Assembly: GCF_021354595.1 (NCBI RefSeq)
Contig: NZ_JADWYJ010000003.1
Location: forward strand, 186,001 to 250,000
Direction: 5' to 3'
Length of the DNA stretch: 64,000 bases
DNA from: Maribellus sp. CM-23
Lineage (GTDB): Bacteria > Bacteroidota > Bacteroidia > Bacteroidales > Prolixibacteraceae
Both the position numbers and the translations under genes were made by a program. Shown piece by piece: positions 9,286 through 17,738 of the stretch. Under the pieces are notes generated by a model. The model worked only from the letters and a program-made list of their open reading frames with translations, made no database searches and was not told the origin of the DNA. Positions within the stretch are counted from its first letter, which is position 1. The number at the start of each line of letters is the position of its first letter.

Positions 9286-10755
9286 ATGAAAAAGATTTTA
9301 ATCATACTTATAATAAGCAGCATATTTGTTTCATGCTCCGAGGAATTTTTGAATATTGCTCCCAAAGGTGATGTTTATCCTGAAACGTTTTACGCCACAG
9401 AAAGTGATCTGGAGATGGCTGTAACAGGAGTGTATAGAGTATTTCAAGAATTATATTTTTTTGGAAACGCTCTTGCCTATACCACAGCAGGACGGGATAA
9501 AACCTCGAAGTTTAACAATTTTGTCGAAGTTGATGTATTTAATGCAGAAGGTGACAATGGTGAAATGCTCCGATTTTGGGCATATGCTTATCAGGCAATA
9601 AATGCATGCAATACAATTATTAATAATTATGAAGGTGCTGATGCTTCTGAAGCAGCAAAGAAAAAAGCAGCAGGTCAGGCACACTTTCTTCGGGGATATG
9701 TTTACTTTCAGTTAGTTAGGATGTATAACGAAATACCATTTTATCTTAGCGAAGAGGAGGTGTCAAACGATATGCCTCTTACTGGCCCTCAGGTAGTATA
9801 TGACTTGATTATTGATGATTTGAAGATTGCAGAAGATTATCTCCCAACAAATTGGAACGATGACACCAAAAGAGCAGGTGTTGCTGTTACTAGTGGAGCA
9901 GCAAAATCATTACTGGCTTATGTCTATCTTTCAATGGCAGGATACCCTTTAAACGACGAATCGAAGTACGCTCTTGCAGCTTCAAAAGCTAAAGAAGTTA
10001 TTGACAATTCCGGCACGTGGGGATATAAGCTGATGGAGAATATTGCTGATTTGTATTCAAAGGAATTCAATTATGAAAACAGGGCATGTGAAGAGGTAGT
10101 TTTAGCTTTTCATAATGATAATGAATGGGGATGCCCAAAATGTGGAACCCCGGGAGAATATGGTGGTTGGGAAGTTTATATGGCAGATATCAATTTTTTC
10201 GAGACGTATCCTGAAGGACCGAGGAAAGATGCGATCTTTATGTGGGAGTTCCCAATGCCGAACGGAACCTCAAAACATTATACGGAACTTAGTTCTAAAC
10301 ATCCATGGTACAAACAATACTGGGATGGTAAAATTAACTGGGATAAACCATGGGAAGGATTCGATTGGAAAAGCAGTCGTCCGCAGGTTGCCCTTACTCA
10401 TTCCAATAACCTTCTGGTTTATGCTGAAGCCAAAGCAATGTCATCTTCGCCTGATGCATCTGCATACAAAGCTATTAACGATGTTAGAAATAGGGCTGGT
10501 CTCCCTGATCTTACTGAAGGTTTATCTCAAATAGCTTTTAGAGATTCAGTTGTTCAGGAAAGAGCATGGGAATTTCCCGGTGGTTATTTCTGTACCGATC
10601 CATGGTACGATTTAGTACGTCTTGAAAGGGTTGAAGCATCTGTAACGGAGCGCAATCCGATTGAGAATCAAATTGTAAATCAACCGACTAAAGAGCATTA
10701 TTTTGCTCCTTATCCGTCTGTAGATGGCGTAAAGAATCCAAATCTAGCTAATTAA
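9286..10755 (+). CDS. susD: SusD-type glycan-binding lipoprotein
   Basis: A 489-residue surface lipoprotein that caps the SusC barrel and binds oligosaccharide. It has a lipoprotein signal with acylated Cys17 (FVSC), followed by the usual LNIAPKGDVYPETFY segment, helical TPR-like repeats (for example AHFLRGYVYFQLVRMYNEIPF) and the C-terminal RagB/SusD part containing INDVRNRAGLPDL and ERAWEFPG. It follows susC by 25 bases and ends before a strong terminator, so susCD can be made as a separate bicistronic message. Confidence 0.96.
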   Translation: MKKILIILIISSIFVSCSEEFLNIAPKGDVYPETFYATESDLEMAVTGVYRVFQELYFFGNALAYTTAGRDKTSKFNNFVEVDVFNAEGDNGEMLRFWAYAYQAINACNTIINNYEGADASEAAKKKAAGQAHFLRGYVYFQLVRMYNEIPFYLSEEEVSNDMPLTGPQVVYDLIIDDLKIAEDYLPTNWNDDTKRAGVAVTSGAAKSLLAYVYLSMAGYPLNDESKYALAASKAKEVIDNSGTWGYKLMENIADLYSKEFNYENRACEEVVLAFHNDNEWGCPKCGTPGEYGGWEVYMADINFFETYPEGPRKDAIFMWEFPMPNGTSKHYTELSSKHPWYKQYWDGKINWDKPWEGFDWKSSRPQVALTHSNNLLVYAEAKAMSSSPDASAYKAINDVRNRAGLPDLTEGLSQIAFRDSVVQERAWEFPGGYFCTDPWYDLVRLERVEASVTERNPIENQIVNQPTKEHYFAPYPSVDGVKNPNLAN

Positions 10756-10782
10756 ATATAGGTAGTTTAGTTAAAAATAAAG

Positions 10783-10833
10783 ACCAGGGTTTTGTCACCA
10801 GTTTAATGGCTGGTGATTCATTCCTGGTTTTTT
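10783..10833 (+). terminator. Terminator after susCD
   Basis: A two-level hairpin: outer ACCAGG/CCTGGT (10783-10788, 10823-10828) and inner TCACCAG/CTGGTGA (10795-10801, 10810-10816), followed by six T. It occupies the 320-base gap between susD and the GH92 gene; in the rest of that gap (10834-11075) I see no gene, only AT-rich sequence that probably holds the promoter of the glycosidase operon. Confidence 0.82.
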
Positions 10834-11075
10834 ACCTCTTAAATGTCATGAGCAATGATATTCTAGCGAAGGATGGATTTGTTCATCTTGGTTTTGTATT
10901 GCTTTTCCTTTTGGGAGATAAGCTTTTTGATGCAATTATGTAATGTTCATTTGATAGTCATTTTAATGTCCAAACCAACTAATTAGTCATTCTCTGTAAA
11001 AGATTGGAGAATCAGATTTGTCCAGATCAGGTTTTTGATACAGTCTGGCAGAAAACATAATAAAACAAAATTCTT

Positions 11076-13307
11076 ATGAGTAAGCATGTGATTTTTCTTC
11101 CAATAATTTTACTTGCTATGATGGCTTGCAGCAAACAAAATAGCCATCTTTCTATGTTCACAAGCCATGTAAATCCCTTCATTGGAACCGATGCGCACGG
11201 GCACACTTATCCGGGAGCACTTGTTCCTTTCGGGATGGTACAGTTGAGCCCCGACACTGATACTGAGGACTGGGATTGGTGTTCAGGTTATCATGCTTCT
11301 GACAATTCAATCATGGGATTCTCTCATCTTCACGTAAGTGGAACCGGTATAGGTGATATGGGAGATATTTTATTTGCACCTGTAACCGGTGATGTAAAGT
11401 TTATTCCCGGACCAGAGGATGCTCCAAGTGAAGGTTACAGGTCAGGATTTTCCAAAGACACCGAAATTTCACAACCTGGATATTATTCTGTTGAACTTGA
11501 GGATTATGGTATCAAAGCCGAGTTAACTGCTTCAAAAAGAGTTGGATTTCATAAGTATACTTTTCAGGAGAATAAGAACGGAAAGATTATTATCGATCTA
11601 GACCACGGGATACAAGATAGTACGGTTCAAAGCTATCTGAAGATAATTGACAGCAATACTGTTGCGGGATACCGGAATTCAACCGGATTTGTGAAAAATC
11701 AACATGTATTTTTTTATGCGCAGTTTTCCAAGCCATTCGAAAGCTTTGTAAGCTATGTTGATGGCGAAACAGGAGCGAATAAAAAAGTAGAAGGTCAGGC
11801 TTGCAAGGTGGCACTGGTGTTTGGTGAAAACGACGAAATTAAAGTAAAAGTAGGAATATCAACAGCAAGTGAAGAAGGAGCTGCAAAAAACATCAAAGCG
11901 GAAATACCGGGCTGGGATTTTGAAGAAGTTGCTCGTGCAGCAAATAATTCGTGGGAAACAGAGCTGGCTAAAGTGGAAATAGACTGTGATGATATTGATA
12001 AAAAAACGACATTTTATACCGCACTTTACCACAACATGGTTTCACCCAATCTGATTTCTGATGTTGACGGACATCACAGAGGCTGGGATGGTGAAGTTCA
12101 TAAAAGCGATCGTGATTTTTACACAAACTACTCTTTGTGGGATACTTACCGCGGAACTCATCCTCTTCATATTCTTCTTAACCCTGACAAAAACAATGAG
12201 TTTATCAATTCGATGCTTCAGCGTTACAACGAAATAGGCGAGCTGCCAATTAACGAGTACGGAATAAACGAAACCTTCTGTATGATTGGTAACCATTCAA
12301 TTCCTGTGATTGTAGATGCTTATCTAAAAGGAGTTGGCAATTTTGACGCGGAGCTGGCTTACGAGGCAATAAAGCACAGTTCAACCAGTAGCGATTATAA
12401 TTTTAAAACCGACTGGGAAAAGTATATGAGGTACGGTTACCTCCCTGCCGATTCAATAGAAGAAGAATCGGTTTCACGTACGCTGGAATTGTGTTATAAC
12501 GACTGGTGTGTTGCCCTGATGGCGAAGAAAATGGGGAAAACAGAAGATTACGAGTACTTCTCGAAACGTGCCGGATTTTATAAAAACCTGTTCGATAAAA
12601 ATACATCTTTTATGCGTGGACGAAATTCAGATGGTTCGTGGGATACTCCTTTCGATCCGTTTAAAATTTCGCATGCCGGAACAGGTGGCGGAAACTACAC
12701 CGAAGGAAATGCATGGCATTATACCTGGCATGTTCAGCACGATGTGGAAGGATTGATTGATTTGCTAGGCGGCCCTGAAAAATTTACAAGCAAACTGGAT
12801 TCATTGTTCATCTTAGAACCTAAAGTTTACGGCGACGGGCTTACTGTTGATGTAACAGGTTTAATAGGTCAGTATGTGCATGGTAACGAGCCTTGTCACC
12901 ATGTTCCATATTTGTATGCCTACGCCGGTCAACCGTGGAGAACCCAGGAAATTATAACGGAAGTAAAAAATACCCTTTACAAAAATACACGCGACGGATT
13001 ATGTGGTAATGATGACTGCGGACAAATGAGCGCCTGGTATATTTTTGGCACCTTGGGATTTTATCCTTTATGTCCCGGATCTGATTCGTATGTAATTGGA
13101 ACACCTTCATTCAGCTATACAAAATTAAAACTTCCCAATGGCAACGATTTTATTGTAAAAGCAAATAACCTTACTGATGATAACTATTACATCCAGTCAA
13201 CAAAGCTTAATGGCAAAAAATATACAAAATCAGTAATTAGTTACGATGATGTAAAAAACGGGGGAGTACTGGAATTTACAATGGGGCCTGAACCTAAGAA
13301 AGATTAA
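11076..13307 (+). CDS. GH92 exo-alpha-mannosidase lipoprotein
   Basis: Family 92 enzymes are calcium-dependent, inverting exo-alpha-mannosidases. The 743-residue protein has a lipoprotein signal (Cys18 in MMACS) and the family signatures in order: NPFIGTDAHGHTYPGALVPFG, the SVSRTLELCYNDWCVA-like segment, GNAWHYTWHVQHDVEGLI, HGNEPCHH and DDCGQMSAWYIFGTLGFYP. The Glu in HGNE is residue 605 and corresponds to the catalytic acid described for this family. Surface or periplasmic location follows from the lipobox. It opens a run of closely spaced glycosidase genes. Linkage (1,2/1,3/1,6) is not predictable here. Confidence 0.95.
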   Translation: MSKHVIFLPIILLAMMACSKQNSHLSMFTSHVNPFIGTDAHGHTYPGALVPFGMVQLSPDTDTEDWDWCSGYHASDNSIMGFSHLHVSGTGIGDMGDILFAPVTGDVKFIPGPEDAPSEGYRSGFSKDTEISQPGYYSVELEDYGIKAELTASKRVGFHKYTFQENKNGKIIIDLDHGIQDSTVQSYLKIIDSNTVAGYRNSTGFVKNQHVFFYAQFSKPFESFVSYVDGETGANKKVEGQACKVALVFGENDEIKVKVGISTASEEGAAKNIKAEIPGWDFEEVARAANNSWETELAKVEIDCDDIDKKTTFYTALYHNMVSPNLISDVDGHHRGWDGEVHKSDRDFYTNYSLWDTYRGTHPLHILLNPDKNNEFINSMLQRYNEIGELPINEYGINETFCMIGNHSIPVIVDAYLKGVGNFDAELAYEAIKHSSTSSDYNFKTDWEKYMRYGYLPADSIEEESVSRTLELCYNDWCVALMAKKMGKTEDYEYFSKRAGFYKNLFDKNTSFMRGRNSDGSWDTPFDPFKISHAGTGGGNYTEGNAWHYTWHVQHDVEGLIDLLGGPEKFTSKLDSLFILEPKVYGDGLTVDVTGLIGQYVHGNEPCHHVPYLYAYAGQPWRTQEIITEVKNTLYKNTRDGLCGNDDCGQMSAWYIFGTLGFYPLCPGSDSYVIGTPSFSYTKLKLPNGNDFIVKANNLTDDNYYIQSTKLNGKKYTKSVISYDDVKNGGVLEFTMGPEPKKD

Positions 13308-13357
13308 GAATGGTAATTATTTAATTTCTGGAACAGAAACAGTAAGAATTAGGAATT

Positions 13358-14560
13358 ATGAAGAACCAACTAAACCTAATAATTGCCTTAATTATTTTTG
13401 TTTTTGCCGGCTGTAATTCAACTAGAAAGATCGGTGAAACAATAAAATCTCGCGGGTCTGGAATAGATGCATCTTTAGCTCCCCCTGAAATAATTTTCAA
13501 TCCTGAAAATCCAAAGTATAAAGATGAAAACAGGCGATGGCAGGGGATACCCAGTATTGAAATCACCGAAAATGGAACCTTGTGGATAGTGTTCTACAGC
13601 GGGGGAACTCGGGAAAGCAATGAGAATTACGTTATTGTTGTCAGGAGCAATGATAAAGGCAAAACATGGTCTGATATTCAAATGGTAATTGAACATCCTG
13701 ACAGTGTCAGAACCTTTGATCCCTGTATATGGAAAGATCCGCAAAACAACCTTTGGATTACCTGGGTGCAAAGCTACGGGCTTTATGATGGAAGGTGTGG
13801 GGTATGGGCTATAAAAACAGCTAATCCTGACGATAAATTACCTACTTGGACAAAGCCGGAAAGAATTGCCAACGGTATTATGATGAACAAACCAACCTTT
13901 CTTTCTACAGGAGAATGGTTACTATCTTGTGCAATATGGAAAGATGAAAAGCCGGATATTATTCAGGATGTGTCCTACGAAAACGAAAAGTCCTCAAATG
14001 TGTATAGTTCAATCGACAATGGCTTAACCTTTAAACTGAAAGGTGGGGCCGATGTTCCCGACAGGCATTACGACGAACACAAAGTAATTGAAAAAAAGGA
14101 TGGCTCTTTATGGATGCTTGTACGCACACATTACGGAATTGGAGAAAGCTATTCGCATGACGGTGGTAAAAACTGGACTCCGGGAGAACCAACCGCTTTG
14201 GGCGGTCCCTGTTCAAGGTTTCATATTTCCCGATTGGCATCAGGCAACCTGCTTCTTGTTAATCATTACCAAAACACGGGAAGAAATAGACTGGCTGCGA
14301 TGATATCAAAAGATGATGGAAAATCCTGGGAAGGGCATTTGATGATTGATGAAAGAAATGCAGTGTCATACCCAAATGCAACACAAGATGCTGACGGAAC
14401 AATTTGTATCGTTTACGACAGGGAGAGAAACGGAGATGGAGCCAAAGAGATATTAATGGCGACAGTAACTGAAGAGGATATTCTGGCCGGAAAGTGTATT
14501 TCGAAAATTGGAAAACTTAAAACAATTGTGAATAAAGCTGGGAAAAACAATCAAAATTAA
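13358..14560 (+). CDS. Sialidase-fold (BNR repeat) lipoprotein
   Basis: A 400-residue six-bladed beta-propeller of the sialidase/BNR superfamily, exported as a lipoprotein (Cys19). Four Asp-box motifs are visible: SNDKGKTW (97-104), SIDNGLTF (218-225), SHDGGKNW (266-273) and SKDDGKSW (317-324). The FRIP-type motif with the first catalytic arginine of true sialidases is not present; the equivalent position reads RRWQGIPSIE (near 59-68), as in many unassigned PUL-associated relatives. It may therefore be an exo-glycosidase with other specificity rather than a neuraminidase. It lies between GH92 and GH31 in one transcription unit. Confidence 0.85.
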   Translation: MKNQLNLIIALIIFVFAGCNSTRKIGETIKSRGSGIDASLAPPEIIFNPENPKYKDENRRWQGIPSIEITENGTLWIVFYSGGTRESNENYVIVVRSNDKGKTWSDIQMVIEHPDSVRTFDPCIWKDPQNNLWITWVQSYGLYDGRCGVWAIKTANPDDKLPTWTKPERIANGIMMNKPTFLSTGEWLLSCAIWKDEKPDIIQDVSYENEKSSNVYSSIDNGLTFKLKGGADVPDRHYDEHKVIEKKDGSLWMLVRTHYGIGESYSHDGGKNWTPGEPTALGGPCSRFHISRLASGNLLLVNHYQNTGRNRLAAMISKDDGKSWEGHLMIDERNAVSYPNATQDADGTICIVYDRERNGDGAKEILMATVTEEDILAGKCISKIGKLKTIVNKAGKNNQN

Positions 14561-14582
14561 CAGGAAAAAAAAGCATAACATT

Positions 14583-17500
14583 ATGAATAACAAACTAAAA
14601 ATATTTCTATTCGGATTATCAATTGTATTTGGAACTCTCGCTGGCAGGGCGCAAAGTCCTGCTGTGCAACTGAACGGGAATAGTTTATCGATTAAACAAA
14701 GAATAAATGGTCAATCGCTTTATACCTCCATTGTTTTTCTGAACGATGATCAGGTGAAAATAAATACAAGTAGCGAAAAGCCTGGCAAAAAGAAGACGCA
14801 ATTACCGGCTGTAGGAATTGAAACTTTCGAAAACGGAAAGGAAGCAATTCTAAAGTCAAATCAGGTGAAAGTTGTTTTTGATAAAACCAGTCAGTTTTTA
14901 TCAATAATCAGGTTACCCAATGAAGTGTTGTGGAAAGGGTACACCGAATTGATCTCACATCCGGAAACTGAAAAACAGGTAATCCAATTGGTTGCAGTTG
15001 AATGTGCAGATGAACATTATCTGGGTTTGGGCGAACGATTGAATGGCTACGATCAGAAAGGGAAACTCGTAAAAATGGATTTATACGATGCCTGGTCACA
15101 CACCGATGAAAAAGCCTATAAATCGATTCCGTTTTACATGTCGTCGCGTAATTATGGAATTCTTGTTAATTCTCCGGAACAGCTTCTGTTTGATATGGGA
15201 GCTGAAAAACAGGACATCACAAAAGTTACGATGCGCAGCCCAGAAATTGAGTGGTTTTTGTTTGCCAACAATTCTCCTTTGGAAGTAATGGAACAGTACA
15301 CCGATATTACCGGGAAAAATCCCTTAATTCCATATTGGAGTTTAGAACCCTGGTATTCGCGGCGCAGGTGGAATGACACGGAAACAGCGAAAAAAGATAT
15401 CGACCAGTTGGATCAACATGGAATTCATTTTGGTGTTGTTTTGTGGGAAAGCCTTCTTCATGAAATCAGAACAGAACCGGATCAGGTTCCTACGCCTTTC
15501 GAGTTAATTGATTACTGGCATAGCCGGGATAAAAAAGTAGTATTCTGGGATCTTACAGGTCAGGTACAAGACACACCTGAAAACCTGAAAAAGTACCGTT
15601 ACGACAAAGCTCCGGTAAAAAATTACTTTTTGCGCGACAAAAACGACAGGATATTGGAATTCAGTTCATCGGGCGAAACTGTTAATCCTGATTCGGGCGA
15701 AACATCGTATATGTACATTGATTCCAGTAATCCGCATGCCATGGCGTGGTGGATGGAAAACATTTACGGGCCAAAGTTAAGAGATGACAACGGAAAATCA
15801 GGGCCCAACGGATACAATCTGGATGGTGTGAAAATCGACTTCTGTGAGCTTATTTCAAAAGGATTGGAGGATTATATCACTTACAAACCAACGCCCGGAA
15901 TTGAAAATGTACACTCGGTTTTATATGCCGAACAGGTTTATAAAAGAATACAAGAGATAAAACCTGAAGGCGGAATTACCTGGACTCGCGGCGGAGGGCT
16001 GGGAATCCAGCGTGGCGGGATTTTCTGGAATGGCGATCGTTTGCGTAATTTCTCGCAATTAAAAGGAACTGTTTTGGGGTTAATGTCTGCTTCTATTTCT
16101 GGTTTGGGTTATGCCGGACACGACTTGGGAGGATATATTAAAGCCGACGATCCCGAGGCTGAAGAAAACTACATCAGAGGAGCTCAGTTCGCCACTTTTT
16201 CCCCATTTTTTCACGATCATGGAACAGCACAGGCACCGCGCGAGCAAAATAAGTACGGACGCGATAATTACGGATTTTATACGCGGGTTCGTTACAACCT
16301 GATCCCTTATTTGTCTGATTTGGTAGTCGAAGCCAACCGCCGGGGCTGGCCAATGATGCGCCCCATGTTTTATTACCACCCAAACGATCAAAAAACCTGG
16401 AAGATTGACGATCAGTATTATTTAGGAAACGACTTACTGGTAGCTCCTGTTTTGGCAAAAGGTACTAGCCGAATTGTTTACCTGCCCGATGGGGAATGGA
16501 TTGATTTCTGGACGCATGAAAGATATTCAGGAAATCAGTCAATTTTAGTCAATAAAGAGTTGAATAAGATACCTGTATTTGTAAAGAAAAACTCTGTTCT
16601 TGATCTTAATTTGAATAAAAACCTGGAAATAGGTGGACACTTCAAACATATGGATAAGCACAACCTGTTAACTACTTATAAGTTATTCAGTCTGGAAGCT
16701 GGTTCAAAAATGTTGTCAGAACATAAAGGGAAAAATCCAGTATTGCGAATTGAACATTCAGAGAATATAACGAACCTCTATTTTGAAAATATAGAAGAAG
16801 ATTTTGCCTTGATTATCCCACAAACTTTGCCTTCGCAAATCGTAATAAACGGTGTTGAAGTTAAAGCATCGGGTGATGCTTTTGAAAATACCAATCAAGG
16901 GTGGAAGTTTGATAATTTAACTTCTGAATTAAAGATAAAAGTAAAGGTAGTCCCCAATGTTACTACTTATAAAATTGAATTGGCCGGATTAGCTTCCAAC
17001 GAAATCCAATATGTGCAAGGAGCGCCTGTTGCTGAAATAGATGTGCCTGCAACCCCTGTTGTTACGAAGATTGAGGACTGGAACGGATCGGTTGACCTTG
17101 AATTTGCAAAAGACGATCGCCTGGGAGAAAGATACGTAATTGGTTATGGCTTGAATAACAGTGAGACTGCCGATAACCGTGCTTATCTGAATTATGGAAA
17201 CAAAATCACCATCGAAGGCTTGGAGAACGGTAAACGTTATTTCTTCCGTATTTGGGCTGAAAACCAGTTTCACCGTAGCCTGGAAACCGACTGGTGGCTG
17301 GCACACCCAACTGATGAAAAAAGGCCGGTTCATACATACAATGGTAAACTCCTGTTTATAAAAGGAAATCATTGTACGAGCAAAACAACCAATGATGAAG
17401 GCATAAAAACCTACACGTTTACAGTTACTTCCGACAAAGTATCAAGAGTACAATTGTGGATAAAAAGGAATCAGCACCTGATTCATAACGATTACGATAA

Positions 17501-17627
17501 ATGGTACAAAGCAGAGGTTTTGGAACTGCAAAAAGATGATACAATTACAGTTAAAGTAGCTGCAGACCACTCATTGAGAGAGTTGTTTATTGCTCCGGTT
17601 GGCGAAGATCCTTTTTATAAAGATTAG
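14583..17627 (+). CDS. GH31 family glycosidase with C-terminal FN3-like domain
   Basis: A retaining alpha-glycosidase of family 31 (alpha-glucosidase, alpha-xylosidase and related activities). A signal peptide ends near GRAQ (about 24). The N-terminal beta-sandwich is followed by the barrel starting around PYWSLEPWYSRRRW. The likely nucleophile is Asp419 in GVKIDFCE, and the acid/base Asp485 in FWNGDR, followed by SGLGYAGHDLGGY. Residues about 830-920 look like a fibronectin type III domain, and a further beta domain ends the 1014-residue protein. The gene starts 22 bases after the sialidase-fold gene. Subfamily and linkage remain open. Confidence 0.94.
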   Translation: MNNKLKIFLFGLSIVFGTLAGRAQSPAVQLNGNSLSIKQRINGQSLYTSIVFLNDDQVKINTSSEKPGKKKTQLPAVGIETFENGKEAILKSNQVKVVFDKTSQFLSIIRLPNEVLWKGYTELISHPETEKQVIQLVAVECADEHYLGLGERLNGYDQKGKLVKMDLYDAWSHTDEKAYKSIPFYMSSRNYGILVNSPEQLLFDMGAEKQDITKVTMRSPEIEWFLFANNSPLEVMEQYTDITGKNPLIPYWSLEPWYSRRRWNDTETAKKDIDQLDQHGIHFGVVLWESLLHEIRTEPDQVPTPFELIDYWHSRDKKVVFWDLTGQVQDTPENLKKYRYDKAPVKNYFLRDKNDRILEFSSSGETVNPDSGETSYMYIDSSNPHAMAWWMENIYGPKLRDDNGKSGPNGYNLDGVKIDFCELISKGLEDYITYKPTPGIENVHSVLYAEQVYKRIQEIKPEGGITWTRGGGLGIQRGGIFWNGDRLRNFSQLKGTVLGLMSASISGLGYAGHDLGGYIKADDPEAEENYIRGAQFATFSPFFHDHGTAQAPREQNKYGRDNYGFYTRVRYNLIPYLSDLVVEANRRGWPMMRPMFYYHPNDQKTWKIDDQYYLGNDLLVAPVLAKGTSRIVYLPDGEWIDFWTHERYSGNQSILVNKELNKIPVFVKKNSVLDLNLNKNLEIGGHFKHMDKHNLLTTYKLFSLEAGSKMLSEHKGKNPVLRIEHSENITNLYFENIEEDFALIIPQTLPSQIVINGVEVKASGDAFENTNQGWKFDNLTSELKIKVKVVPNVTTYKIELAGLASNEIQYVQGAPVAEIDVPATPVVTKIEDWNGSVDLEFAKDDRLGERYVIGYGLNNSETADNRAYLNYGNKITIEGLENGKRYFFRIWAENQFHRSLETDWWLAHPTDEKRPVHTYNGKLLFIKGNHCTSKTTNDEGIKTYTFTVTSDKVSRVQLWIKRNQHLIHNDYDKWYKAEVLELQKDDTITVKVAADHSLRELFIAPVGEDPFYKD

Positions 17628-17639
17628 TCTTAGAAGTTT

Positions 17640-17671
17640 CCTTCCTGCGAGCTTTTATGCTTGCAGGAAGG
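17640..17671 (+). terminator. Hairpin between GH31 and GH9 genes
   Basis: A 13-bp stem (17640-17652 with 17659-17671, one G-T pair) and a six-base loop. No strong T-run follows, so it may be an attenuator or an RNA processing/stability element inside the operon rather than a full terminator. Confidence 0.55.
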
Positions 17672-17738
17672 CATTAATACTTTCAATTAGAAAATGAATG
17701 AAAGTTCAGTAAGATAATACTTGTTTAAATATTGATAA

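Noticed and set aside
13358..14560. Calling this gene a sialidase (nanH)
   Set aside because: Asp-boxes define only the fold; the arginine motif is missing and no sialic acid catabolic gene is nearby.
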